Below, piece after piece: positions 1-8,933 of a DNA stretch of 43,701 bases. Source of the DNA: Clostridia bacterium. GTDB taxonomy: Bacteria; Bacillota; Clostridia; Christensenellales; Pumilibacteraceae. The stretch's first letter is position 1; every line of letters begins with the position of its first letter. A program made the position numbers and the translations under genes. The DNA lies in NCBI GenBank assembly GCA_017396125.1, contig JAFQMX010000027.1, forward strand, positions 1 to 43,701, written 5' to 3'. The notes under the pieces are model-generated. The model saw nothing but the letters and a program-made list of their open reading frames with translations. It was not told the DNA's origin and made no database searches.

Positions 1-677
1 ATCTTTGTTGCTCAGGGTACGTGCGAAGCTCTTGGACGAAAACGGTGGCGATCGTCATTTCGCTTACTCTACTTTTGACGGTTAATTTGCAAAACCCGAT
101 GGAGATGCATGGCAAAAGATATTTAATACCTATTAAAGACGCTTATAATATTGCAACTCTTGTAAGAGGGAAGGAAAATTATTACGCAGGCGAACTCGTT
201 GCTGTTTCTAAATTTAACGAATATATGCGGGAATATGATATAACCGATATAGATGCCCTGTATCTCTTTAATATTAGCGACAAAGATGTAGAAAAATTGA
301 TAAATATTCGGCTAATATACGGCAATTTTAATGTTTATTCACCTGTGTTGCCTAACAAAGAGGCGGACTACGCAAAAAGGCTGAAAAAATACGGCATAAA
401 GTTGCTTTCGCCAAATGAAAGCGGGCTTGAGGTGAGTTATCGAAACGGCGAGTTGATTTATTATGCCGATAGAAGTCAGGAAATCTTGTTTTTAGCTAGA
501 GATGTAGATTATACTTTGGAGATGGAGCGGTATAGATTTATAAGGTGTAGTAAATCCAATTTTGCGATAGACTCGATTTTATTTGTGGATGAACTTTTGG
601 ATTATGATGGCTACGCGTACGGAACGGATTACGCTATGGACCTAAATCTACTTAAAGTGAAAAAGAGCAAGGTATAA
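1..677 (+). CDS. Membrane protein fragment, probable ComEC-like C-terminus (5' end outside window)
   Basis: The frame is open from the first bases of the window, so this is the 3' part of a longer gene. A hydrophobic helix lies near the start (around VAIVISLTLLLTVNL). It is followed by about 185 soluble residues whose order of elements resembles the beta-lactamase-like C-terminal domain of ComEC/Rec2: an ATL strand, a helix with FNEYMREYDI, then IDALYLFNISDKD, a VYSPVL strand and a late SQEILFLARDV strand. The metal-binding HxHxDH motif of that fold is absent; NISDKD stands where it would be. ComEC forms the DNA uptake channel in competence. The family call rests on pattern similarity only; an unrelated membrane-anchored protein remains possible. 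Confidence 0.4.
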   Translation, partial: LCCSGYVRSSWTKTVAIVISLTLLLTVNLQNPMEMHGKRYLIPIKDAYNIATLVRGKENYYAGELVAVSKFNEYMREYDITDIDALYLFNISDKDVEKLINIRLIYGNFNVYSPVLPNKEADYAKRLKKYGIKLLSPNESGLEVSYRNGELIYYADRSQEILFLARDVDYTLEMERYRFIRCSKSNFAIDSILFVDELLDYDGYAYGTDYAMDLNLLKVKKSKV

Positions 678-698
678 AACTTGCATTTTGGAGGAAAA

Positions 699-1046
699 AT
701 GTTAACTATAAAAAGAATAAAATATTATATATCGAGGTACTTGTGTAACTGTGGAATATTTCCGTCTATCTTAGCCTATGATTATTTGATTGAGGCAATT
801 TTTGATTATATAGCGTTTGAGGGTGACAGATTTTTCGTTTGCAAAGAAATTTACAAAAAGCTTGCGGATAAGTTTGGCGTTTCACAGTGCAGTGTAGAGC
901 GATCTATGAGATATGCCGTTAGCAAGGTGTTGATACTTGAAGTTTACAACAACTATATGGGTGCTGATATTCAAAAGGCACCCAAGGTAAGCGAGTTTAT
1001 TTTTACGTCTGCAGCGTACGTCAAAAAGTGGCTGGGTATTTATTAA
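699..1046 (+). CDS. Stand-alone Spo0A C-terminal (DNA-binding) domain protein
   Basis: This 115-residue protein aligns over its whole length with the sporulation effector domain of Spo0A (Spo0A_C). It has the helix with GIFPSILAYDYLIEAI, then IYKKLADKFGVS, the recognition helix region CSVERSMRYAV, and the tail APKVSEFIFTSA that matches the family's KPTNSEFI segment. There is no receiver domain and no room for one: the upstream gene ends 22 bases earlier and a GGAGG site (690-694) sits in front of ATG 699. An in-frame TTG at 681 lacks a ribosome site. The Arg before V-E-R in canonical Spo0A is Ser here, and His of AIRHA is Tyr, so DNA specificity may differ. It probably binds DNA without phosphorylation control. 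It is likely co-transcribed with the upstream gene. Confidence 0.8.
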   Translation: MLTIKRIKYYISRYLCNCGIFPSILAYDYLIEAIFDYIAFEGDRFFVCKEIYKKLADKFGVSQCSVERSMRYAVSKVLILEVYNNYMGADIQKAPKVSEFIFTSAAYVKKWLGIY

Positions 1047-1068
1047 TCCATCGCGAATAACAAACAAG

Positions 1069-1093
1069 GCTCTCGAAAATCGGGAGCTTTTTT
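1069..1093 (+). terminator. Rho-independent terminator after the Spo0A_C gene
   Basis: An 8-bp stem (GCTCTCGA with TCGGGAGC, one T-G pair) has an AAA loop and is followed directly by six T. It closes the first transcription unit. Confidence 0.85.
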
Positions 1094-1106
1094 ATATGCA
1101 AAATAG

Positions 1107-1135
1107 TTGACAAGTTCTCAAGATATGGTTAAAAT
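1107..1135 (+). promoter_or_regulatory. Sigma-A type promoter for the hemolysin III gene
   Basis: TTGACA at 1107-1112 and TAAAAT at 1130-1135 are separated by 17 bases. The pair lies about 60 bases upstream of the ATG and just after the preceding terminator. Confidence 0.8.
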
Positions 1136-1197
1136 AATATTAATATCTAGTAAACAAAACTATGTCATAAAGTATTTAACATTTGGAGGTGGCTAAA

Positions 1198-1851
1198 ATG
1201 GCAATAGACAGAACTTTGCATAAGTACACTTTGGGAGAAGAATTAGTCAACGCGATATCACATGGATTGGGTGCGGCAGCAGGAATTGTCGGGTTGATTT
1301 TTTTGATAATTTCGTCTGTAGGACATGGCGCAAGTGTGATGGTAGGAAATATCCTGTTTGGCGCCTCAATGATAATTTTGTATCTAGGTTCGTGCATATA
1401 TCATGCGTTGAAACGCAACGGCGCAAAAAAGGTTTTTCGAATACTTGACCATTGTTTCGTGTATTTGCTAATCATAGGCACTTACGCACCGTATTCAATT
1501 GCGGTTGTGGGCGGAGTAAAGGGCTACGTTCTGTATATAATTAATTGTTGTATAGGTGCAATCGGAATAACGCTCACTGCAATTGATATGAAAAGATTTT
1601 CAAAAATCTCTATGCTTTGTTATATTGTGATGGGTTGGCTGATAATTATGAATATAAGTGGAGTATATAGCGCTCTACCAAAGTTAAGTTTTTATTTATT
1701 GTTTTTTGGTGGGGTGGTATACACCTTGGGGGCCGTGGTATATGCGCTGGGCAGAAAGAAAAGATATATTCACTCTGTGTGGCATTTTATGGTTTTAATA
1801 GCCAACGTTATGCACTATTTTAGCATATTGTATTTTACCGTTACTTTATAA
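1198..1851 (+). CDS. trhA: Hemolysin III / TrhA-type (PAQR family) membrane protein
   Basis: 217 residues with about seven hydrophobic segments, typical in size for the hemolysin III (YqfA/TrhA) family, bacterial relatives of adiponectin receptors. The conserved histidines are visible: SHGLGAAAG near residue 25, YHAL near residue 73 and WHFMVLIANVMH near the C-terminus, which form the presumed metal site. A strong GGAGGTGG site (1185-1192) fixes the start at ATG 1198 rather than the in-frame TTG at 1183. It is a single-gene unit with its own promoter. In E. coli the homolog affects membrane energetics and lipid homeostasis; the old haemolysin name does not imply a toxin. Confidence 0.9.
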   Translation: MAIDRTLHKYTLGEELVNAISHGLGAAAGIVGLIFLIISSVGHGASVMVGNILFGASMIILYLGSCIYHALKRNGAKKVFRILDHCFVYLLIIGTYAPYSIAVVGGVKGYVLYIINCCIGAIGITLTAIDMKRFSKISMLCYIVMGWLIIMNISGVYSALPKLSFYLLFFGGVVYTLGAVVYALGRKKRYIHSVWHFMVLIANVMHYFSILYFTVTL

Positions 1852-1948
1852 AATAGAAAGTTTAAATATATAATAGAAATTTTGCGCCTTTTTGTATAAC
1901 ATCCGCAGTCTAAAGATATACTAATTAAAAAATGATTACGGAGAAAAA

Positions 1949-2851
1949 ATGAACGCAGTAATTCTTGCGGGAGGCTTCGGAAAAAGACTGCAGCCGTTGA
2001 CTTTCGATACCCCCAAGCCTATGTTAAAAATTTGCAATATCCCCATGTTGGACTATTGTGTGAATCAGGCAAAATATTTTGGTATTAACGATATTGTTTT
2101 TACGTTGGCGTACTTGCCGCAAAAGATAACGGAAAGGAGCGCAATATACGACAATGTAAGATGCAGATTTTCGATAGAGCGTGAGCCTATGGGGACCTTT
2201 GGGGGAGTAAAGCTGGCGCAAGAGTTTTTGGACGAAAGCTTTTTCGTTTTGAGTGGGGATGGATTAAATAACATAGATTTGGGCGCGATGGCAAAATCAC
2301 ATTTTGACAGTGGGGCACCGGTTACTATTGCACTAACTAAATCCGATACGCCGTGGCTGTACGGCGTGGTGGAAGTCGATGATACGGGTAAGGTAAAAGC
2401 TTTTTATGAAAAGCCGCGCGAGTACCGTGGAAATATCGTCAATACCGGAGTGTATCTTATGGACAAAAAATTGCTTTCTTTTTTGCCTGACGGATGCTAC
2501 GATTTTGCCAAGGATTTGTTTCCGCTGGTGCTTAAAAATGCTAGCATAAATACCTACTTTCATGACGGATACTGGAACGACATTGGCAACCCCAAAAGTT
2601 ATTTTGACAGTAATTTTTTCGTTTTAAAAAACGGCGGTTTTCCGTGGATTAAAAAACCGTGTATTATAGAAAAAAACAGCAGTTTAGTTGGTGAGAGCAG
2701 TAGGGTTGACGGACTGCTTGACGAGTGTATAATTGATGAAAATTGTATCGCAAAAGGTAATTTCAAAAAATGCTTGTTTGTAGGCGGGGTAAATGTGGAG
2801 GAGGATGGCGAAAATGCTATTTTCACTCCGCATGGCAAAATTCAGTTATAA
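1949..2851 (+). CDS. Sugar-phosphate nucleotidyltransferase (mannose-1-P guanylyltransferase / glucose-1-P thymidylyltransferase type)
   Basis: 300 residues. The N-terminus AVILAGGFGKRLQPLT is the nucleotide-binding signature of the NTP_transferase family, followed by PKPMLKICNIPMLDY. FVLSGDGLN provides the metal-binding Asp and IVNTGVYLMD the sugar-contact strand. The last 80 residues (IEKNSSLVGESSRV, ECIIDENCIAKG) look like a short left-handed beta-helix, as in GDP-mannose pyrophosphorylases and Hddc-type proteins. It would activate a sugar 1-phosphate to an NDP-sugar for surface glycans. The base and sugar cannot be read from the sequence. A CGGAG site lies at 1939-1943 and the gene stands alone. 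Confidence 0.85.
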   Translation: MNAVILAGGFGKRLQPLTFDTPKPMLKICNIPMLDYCVNQAKYFGINDIVFTLAYLPQKITERSAIYDNVRCRFSIEREPMGTFGGVKLAQEFLDESFFVLSGDGLNNIDLGAMAKSHFDSGAPVTIALTKSDTPWLYGVVEVDDTGKVKAFYEKPREYRGNIVNTGVYLMDKKLLSFLPDGCYDFAKDLFPLVLKNASINTYFHDGYWNDIGNPKSYFDSNFFVLKNGGFPWIKKPCIIEKNSSLVGESSRVDGLLDECIIDENCIAKGNFKKCLFVGGVNVEEDGENAIFTPHGKIQL

Positions 2852-2880
2852 TAAATTTTAGTAATTCAATATTTTGTAAG

Positions 2881-2912
2881 CGACGCTTTTAGAAATTTCA
2901 GCGTCGTTTTTT
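2881..2912 (+). terminator. Rho-independent terminator after the nucleotidyltransferase gene
   Basis: CGACGCT (2881-2887) pairs with AGCGTCG (2900-2906), followed by six T. Confidence 0.85.
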
Positions 2913-3011
2913 GCTTTTTGTATAAAACTTTGCTTATGACAAAAAGCGCGGTTAATTTTTAAAATAAAAATCGTTCTACAAAAAATAACTTTGTTTGCGC
3001 TGGGTAATCAG

Positions 3012-3040
3012 TTGTAAAAAATGAAAACTTATAGTATAAT
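3012..3040 (+). promoter_or_regulatory. Promoter for the RNase J - trmR - U32 unit
   Basis: TTGTAA at 3012-3017 and a perfect TATAAT at 3035-3040 with a 17-base spacer. The distance to the RNase J start is about 50 bases. Confidence 0.7.
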
Positions 3041-3089
3041 ATTATTGAAATTTTTACATCTACATATTTATTAGTTGCGGAGGTTTATT

Positions 3090-4754
3090 TTGCAAAAAAA
3101 TAACAGCCGTCCTATGCTCAAAATCATTTTTTTGGGCGGAGTGGGCGAAATTGGCAAAAACATGGTTGCGCTGGAATACGGCGACGACATTTTAGTTATA
3201 GACTGCGGTTCGACTTTTCCCGATATAAACATGCCGGGAATTGATTTGGTTATACCTGATCCAGCGTACCTTTTGGACAATGCGGAAAAGGTTAGGGGAA
3301 TAGTGCTCACGCACGGTCACGAGGATCATATCGGTGGATTGCCGTATATTTTGAAATATCTCAATGTACCGGTTTACGGTACAAAACTTACGCTTGCGAT
3401 TTTGGACAGTAAATTGCGCGAACACAAGGTTGATGCTGATCTTAACGTGGTAAAAGCTGATAGCGTAGTTATGCTTGGTAAATCCTTTAGAGTAGAGTTC
3501 GTAAACGTAAGTCACTCCATATCGGGTAGCTGTGCGCTTTCGATAACTACTCCGATAGGAATAGTTTTCCACACCGGTGACTTTAAGGTGGACTTTACAC
3601 CTATCGACGGCAACGTAATAAATCTCAATAGAATAGCAGAGATTGGTAGGCAGGGAGTGCTTTTGCTTCTTGCGGAAAGTACAAATATCGAGCGTCCTGG
3701 ATACACCATGAGTGAAGCAACGGTGGGAAAATCCTTGCATAATATTTTGGCTGACAACCCAGAAAAAAGAATTTTTATCGCTACCTTTGCTACTAACGTT
3801 CATAGACTGCAGCAGATTTTGGATTTGGCTGTCAAGTTCAAACGAAAGGTTGTCTTTACGGGAAGAAGTATGCTGAATATTGCTGATTGCGCGGCAAAAA
3901 TAGGCGAATTGCACTTTGCTGAGGATCTCGTGATTGACGTTGATGGAGTTAAGAATTACGAGGATAAAGAGCTTTTGATAGTTACCACCGGTAGCCAAGG
4001 CGAGGCAATGAGTGCGCTGAGCCGTATGTCTACTGGAGATTTTAATAAAATCAAGCTTGGCTATAACGACTTGGTAATAATTTCGGCATCTCCGATACCT
4101 GGCAACGAGCGTATGATTTATACGGTAATAAACAATATTTACCGTCACGGCGCAGCAGTTATTTACGAGAGTCTTGCCGAAGTTCACGTGAGCGGTCACG
4201 CGTGCCGAGAAGAAATGAAACTTATGCACACGTTGCTAAAGCCTAAGTTTTTTATACCGGTACACGGTGAGCACCGCCATCAACATAAGCACGCTGAACT
4301 TGCTATGCAAATGGGGATGAAGGCGAGCAATATAATTATTACCGACGTGGGCGACGTTGTGGAGGTAACTCCAAAGACCATTAGCCCAGGGGATAAGGTA
4401 ACCTCTGGATTGTTGCTTGTGGACGGATTGGGTATAGGAGATGTGGGTAGCGTAGTTTTGCGAGATAGAAAATATCTCTCTGAAGAAGGTGTGCTGGTTG
4501 CTGCTGTAAGTGTTGATAAAGAAAGTGGCGCGGTTAATGCCGTAGAGCTTACTTCACGCGGTTTTGTTTACGTAAACGAGACGGAAAATATTCAATCCGA
4601 GATAGAGGAAGTAATATATTCGGCACTAGCAAAGTTTGATTTGAAAAGTTTGGGCGATTACAGTGGGGTTAAAAACGCAGTGCGCAAAGATATAAAAAAC
4701 TACGTTTACAAAAAGATTAAGCGAAGCCCTATGATAATCGTAATAGTGCTATAA
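3090..4754 (+). CDS. rnj: Ribonuclease J
   Basis: 554 residues, the usual RNase J length. This metallo-beta-lactamase/beta-CASP nuclease matures and degrades RNA as both endonuclease and 5'-3' exonuclease. The HxHxDH metal motif is present as THGHEDHIGGLPY. Further motifs are FHTGDFKVD, the beta-CASP segment FIATFATNVHRLQQI, and VHVSGHACREEMKLM with PVHGEHRH, which carry the later metal ligands and family signature. The first 23 residues include the conserved IIFLGGVGEIGKN. The start is the TTG at 3090, because GGAGG lies at 3079-3083; an upstream in-frame TTG at 3075 overlaps that site. It leads an operon with two tRNA-modification genes 29 bases downstream. Confidence 0.95.
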   Translation: MQKNNSRPMLKIIFLGGVGEIGKNMVALEYGDDILVIDCGSTFPDINMPGIDLVIPDPAYLLDNAEKVRGIVLTHGHEDHIGGLPYILKYLNVPVYGTKLTLAILDSKLREHKVDADLNVVKADSVVMLGKSFRVEFVNVSHSISGSCALSITTPIGIVFHTGDFKVDFTPIDGNVINLNRIAEIGRQGVLLLLAESTNIERPGYTMSEATVGKSLHNILADNPEKRIFIATFATNVHRLQQILDLAVKFKRKVVFTGRSMLNIADCAAKIGELHFAEDLVIDVDGVKNYEDKELLIVTTGSQGEAMSALSRMSTGDFNKIKLGYNDLVIISASPIPGNERMIYTVINNIYRHGAAVIYESLAEVHVSGHACREEMKLMHTLLKPKFFIPVHGEHRHQHKHAELAMQMGMKASNIIITDVGDVVEVTPKTISPGDKVTSGLLLVDGLGIGDVGSVVLRDRKYLSEEGVLVAAVSVDKESGAVNAVELTSRGFVYVNETENIQSEIEEVIYSALAKFDLKSLGDYSGVKNAVRKDIKNYVYKKIKRSPMIIVIVL

Positions 4755-4783
4755 GTGGATAAAACAGTATTTTAATCGTATAT

Positions 4784-5434
4784 ATGCCATATAAAACACC
4801 TGGAAAAACAAATGAATATATCAGAGAGCTCATTGCGCTTTCGCCAAATGGTGAAAAATTTATGGAGCTTACTGCCTATGCTGACGAGCACCGCGTTCCG
4901 ATACTTTTGCCCGAAACGGTTGTTTTCTTAAAGCAAATTCTTCGTCTATACAAGCCTAAAAAAATCTTGGAAATAGGTACTGCTATAGGCTATAGTGGAT
5001 TGGTTATGTTGGACGAAACTGATGCCAAATTGATAACGATAGAGATTGATGAGGAATCAGCGCAAAAGGCAAAAGGCGAATTTGAAAAGTGGGGTTATTC
5101 GAACAGGGCTAAAATTTTCGTGGGCGACGCGTGCGAAATTATTCCACTTATGCAAGGAGAATATGATTTTATTTTCGTAGATGGGCCAAAGACTAGATAC
5201 ATAGAATTTTTGCCGTACCTCAAAAAAATGCTGGTAAATGGTGGAATTCTTTTTTGTGATAACGTATTGTTTAACGGAATGGTTGCCGGTGAGCAAGAAG
5301 TGGGGAAAAAGAAAAACAGCATAGTGGAAAAGCTTGATTTATTTTTGAAAACACTTTTTGCTGATGGGGATTTTTCATCTAGTATTTTACCTGTGGGCGA
5401 TGGCGTTAGTCTCAGTATTAAGAAAAAATTATAA
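4784..5434 (+). CDS. trmR: tRNA 5-hydroxyuridine methyltransferase (TrmR/YrrM-type O-methyltransferase)
   Basis: 216 residues of the class I SAM-dependent O-methyltransferase family. The SAM loop is ILEIGTAIGYSG (around residue 64), with DFIFVDGPKTRYIEFLPY as the later metal/SAM segment. The N-terminus (NEYIRELI, ADEHRVPILLPET) resembles B. subtilis YrrM, which methylates ho5U34 to mo5U34 in tRNAs. The adjacent U32-family gene supports this, since YrrN/YrrO make the ho5U substrate in Bacillus. No good ribosome site precedes ATG 4784, so it may be translated by coupling with the RNase J gene 29 bases upstream. Confidence 0.85.
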   Translation: MPYKTPGKTNEYIRELIALSPNGEKFMELTAYADEHRVPILLPETVVFLKQILRLYKPKKILEIGTAIGYSGLVMLDETDAKLITIEIDEESAQKAKGEFEKWGYSNRAKIFVGDACEIIPLMQGEYDFIFVDGPKTRYIEFLPYLKKMLVNGGILFCDNVLFNGMVAGEQEVGKKKNSIVEKLDLFLKTLFADGDFSSSILPVGDGVSLSIKKKL

Positions 5435-5444
5435 AGGAACTTTT

Positions 5445-6662
5445 ATGATAGAATTACTTGCTCCTGCGGGAAATGAAGAAAAACTAAAGACGGCTTTGTA
5501 TTTTGGTGCGGATGCTGTGTATTTGTCCGGCAAAAAAATGGGACTTCGTGCTTTTGCCGATAATTTTGATGAGGACGGACTAAAACGTGCTGTAGGCTTG
5601 GTTCACGGCATGAATAAAAAAGTTTACGTTACCGTGAATATTTTGGCTAAAAACGGGGATTTTGCAGAGCTTAAGGACTACCTAAAGTACTTGGATGAGA
5701 TAGGAGTTGACGCCGTTATCGTTAGCGACCTTGGAATTTTGTGTGAAGTTAAAAAGCACACTAAACTCGGCGTTCATATCAGTACTCAGGCTAGTATCAC
5801 AAACAAGTATTCGGCAAAATTTTACGAAAGCATCGGCGCAAATCGTTTGGTTATGGCGCGCGAGCTTACGCTTGGCGAAATTAAAGAGATCAGAGAGCAT
5901 CTCGATGATAAAACCGAAATCGAAGCGTTTGTTCACGGGGCCATGTGCATTTCATATTCGGGCAGGTGTTTGCTCAGCGACTTTATGGCTGGTAGACATA
6001 GTAATCGTGGAGAGTGCGCCCAAAGTTGTCGTTGGGAATACGTATTGAGCGAAAAGACTAGGGATGGGGAGTACTATCCTATACAGGAAGACGAAAGAGG
6101 AACTTATATTCTAAACAGCAAGGATATGAATATGCTTCCTTACGTAAGGGAGCTTGATGAGGCTGGAATTAGTAGTTTTAAAATCGAGGGACGAGTAAAA
6201 TCCTCTTATTATGTTGCGGGGGTGGTTAATGCGTATAGACGCGCAATAAATAGCTATTTTGAACAGGGAAAGAATTTTGTTTGTCCACAAAACCTCATTG
6301 ATGATTTGGGCAAAATAAGCCACCGCAAGTATTGTAACGGATTTTATTTCGGCAAAGCGGAACAATGTTTTGACACGTCAAAGCCAAAACAAGAGTACGA
6401 TTTCGTGGCACTTGTAACTGAAAACGTGCAGGGCGGGGTAATAGCTGAACAGCGCAATAGATTGAGAGTGGGCGACGAGGTAGAAGTGTTGTCGCCACGC
6501 GAAAGTGACGGAAAAAAATTTGTCATTTCGGAAATGAAAAATTCCGCAGGCGAGCAAATTGACGAGGCTTTCGTTGTGCAGGAAAAGATATTTATTAAAA
6601 CTGATTTATCTCTTTCGCCAAACGATATTTTGCGAAAAAAATCTGCCGTTTTGCTCAAATAA
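5445..6662 (+). CDS. trhP: U32 family protein, TrhP-type tRNA hydroxylation factor
   Basis: 405 residues. It begins IELLAPAGNEEKLKTALYFGADAVYLS, the U32 hallmark, and carries EAFVHGAMCISYSGRCLLSD and the cysteine cluster GECAQSCRWEY found in TrhP/YegQ/YrrO proteins. These are annotated as peptidases, but in E. coli and B. subtilis they are needed for prephenate-dependent 5-hydroxylation of tRNA U34. Its position 10 bases after trmR fits that pathway. ATG 5445 has AAAGGA just upstream; a longer in-frame ATG inside trmR is unlikely. Only one U32 gene is found here, where Bacillus has two (YrrN and YrrO). Confidence 0.85.
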   Translation: MIELLAPAGNEEKLKTALYFGADAVYLSGKKMGLRAFADNFDEDGLKRAVGLVHGMNKKVYVTVNILAKNGDFAELKDYLKYLDEIGVDAVIVSDLGILCEVKKHTKLGVHISTQASITNKYSAKFYESIGANRLVMARELTLGEIKEIREHLDDKTEIEAFVHGAMCISYSGRCLLSDFMAGRHSNRGECAQSCRWEYVLSEKTRDGEYYPIQEDERGTYILNSKDMNMLPYVRELDEAGISSFKIEGRVKSSYYVAGVVNAYRRAINSYFEQGKNFVCPQNLIDDLGKISHRKYCNGFYFGKAEQCFDTSKPKQEYDFVALVTENVQGGVIAEQRNRLRVGDEVEVLSPRESDGKKFVISEMKNSAGEQIDEAFVVQEKIFIKTDLSLSPNDILRKKSAVLLK

Positions 6663-6731
6663 TTTTCTCGGAAAATACGAGAAAAATTTGCTGGGAAAAC
6701 GTCCGTTTTTAAAAATTATTTTAACCACAAA

Positions 6732-6773
6732 AACCGCTTCTTTTTTGTAAAAAGGGAGCGGTTAATTTTTTTT
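6732..6773 (+). terminator. Terminator of the rnj-trmR-trhP unit
   Basis: AACCGCT (6732-6738) pairs with AGCGGTT (6757-6763); T-rich and A-rich arms extend the stem inward, and eight T follow two A. Confidence 0.8.
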
Positions 6774-6930
6774 AATTAAAATTCATTAAAAAATCAAAAA
6801 AACATTAAATTTGCGTTGTATTGGTCGCAATGCAAAATAGATAGGCGACCGCGGTAAAATCCTAAAGTCGCTTTCAAGACGAATTTACGGCTTTAAATGA
6901 TATTTGCTGAAAAAAATGCACCAAAACGCT

Positions 6931-6958
6931 TTGAGATTTTTGCAAAATATGTTATAAT
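6931..6958 (+). promoter_or_regulatory. gyrB-gyrA promoter
   Basis: TTGAGA at 6931-6936 and TATAAT at 6953-6958 with 16 bases between. Transcription would start near 6965, leaving a leader of about 47 bases. Confidence 0.65.
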
Positions 6959-6975
6959 TATTATAGTGTATTTTA

Positions 6976-6992
6976 CCGCTGAAATTCAGCGG
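6976..6992 (+). repeat. Perfect 8+1+8 palindrome in the gyrB leader
   Basis: CCGCTGAA, A, TTCAGCGG. It lies between the predicted start of transcription and the ribosome site. It could be an operator or form an RNA hairpin (6-bp stem, 5-base loop). The inner 15 bases recur at 8706-8720 inside gyrB. Confidence 0.6.
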
Positions 6993-6999
6993 ATTTTAA

Positions 7000-8922
<1,923 letters not shown>

Positions 8923-8933
8923 GAGAAACAGTT

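Noticed and set aside
3192-4229. Long reverse-strand frame inside the RNase J gene (and similar frames inside gyrB, thrS, ackA and mutS)
   Set aside because: They lie opposite well-supported genes, have no ribosome sites and show no family motifs; they are by-products of codon bias.
5358-5444. Longer start for the U32 gene inside trmR
   Set aside because: The extra N-terminus is translated trmR sequence in another frame. ATG 5445 has a ribosome site and begins with the family's IELLAPAG motif.
6780-6930. Replication origin near gyrB
   Set aside because: No cluster of DnaA boxes (TTATNCACA) is visible, and dnaA/dnaN/recF are absent.
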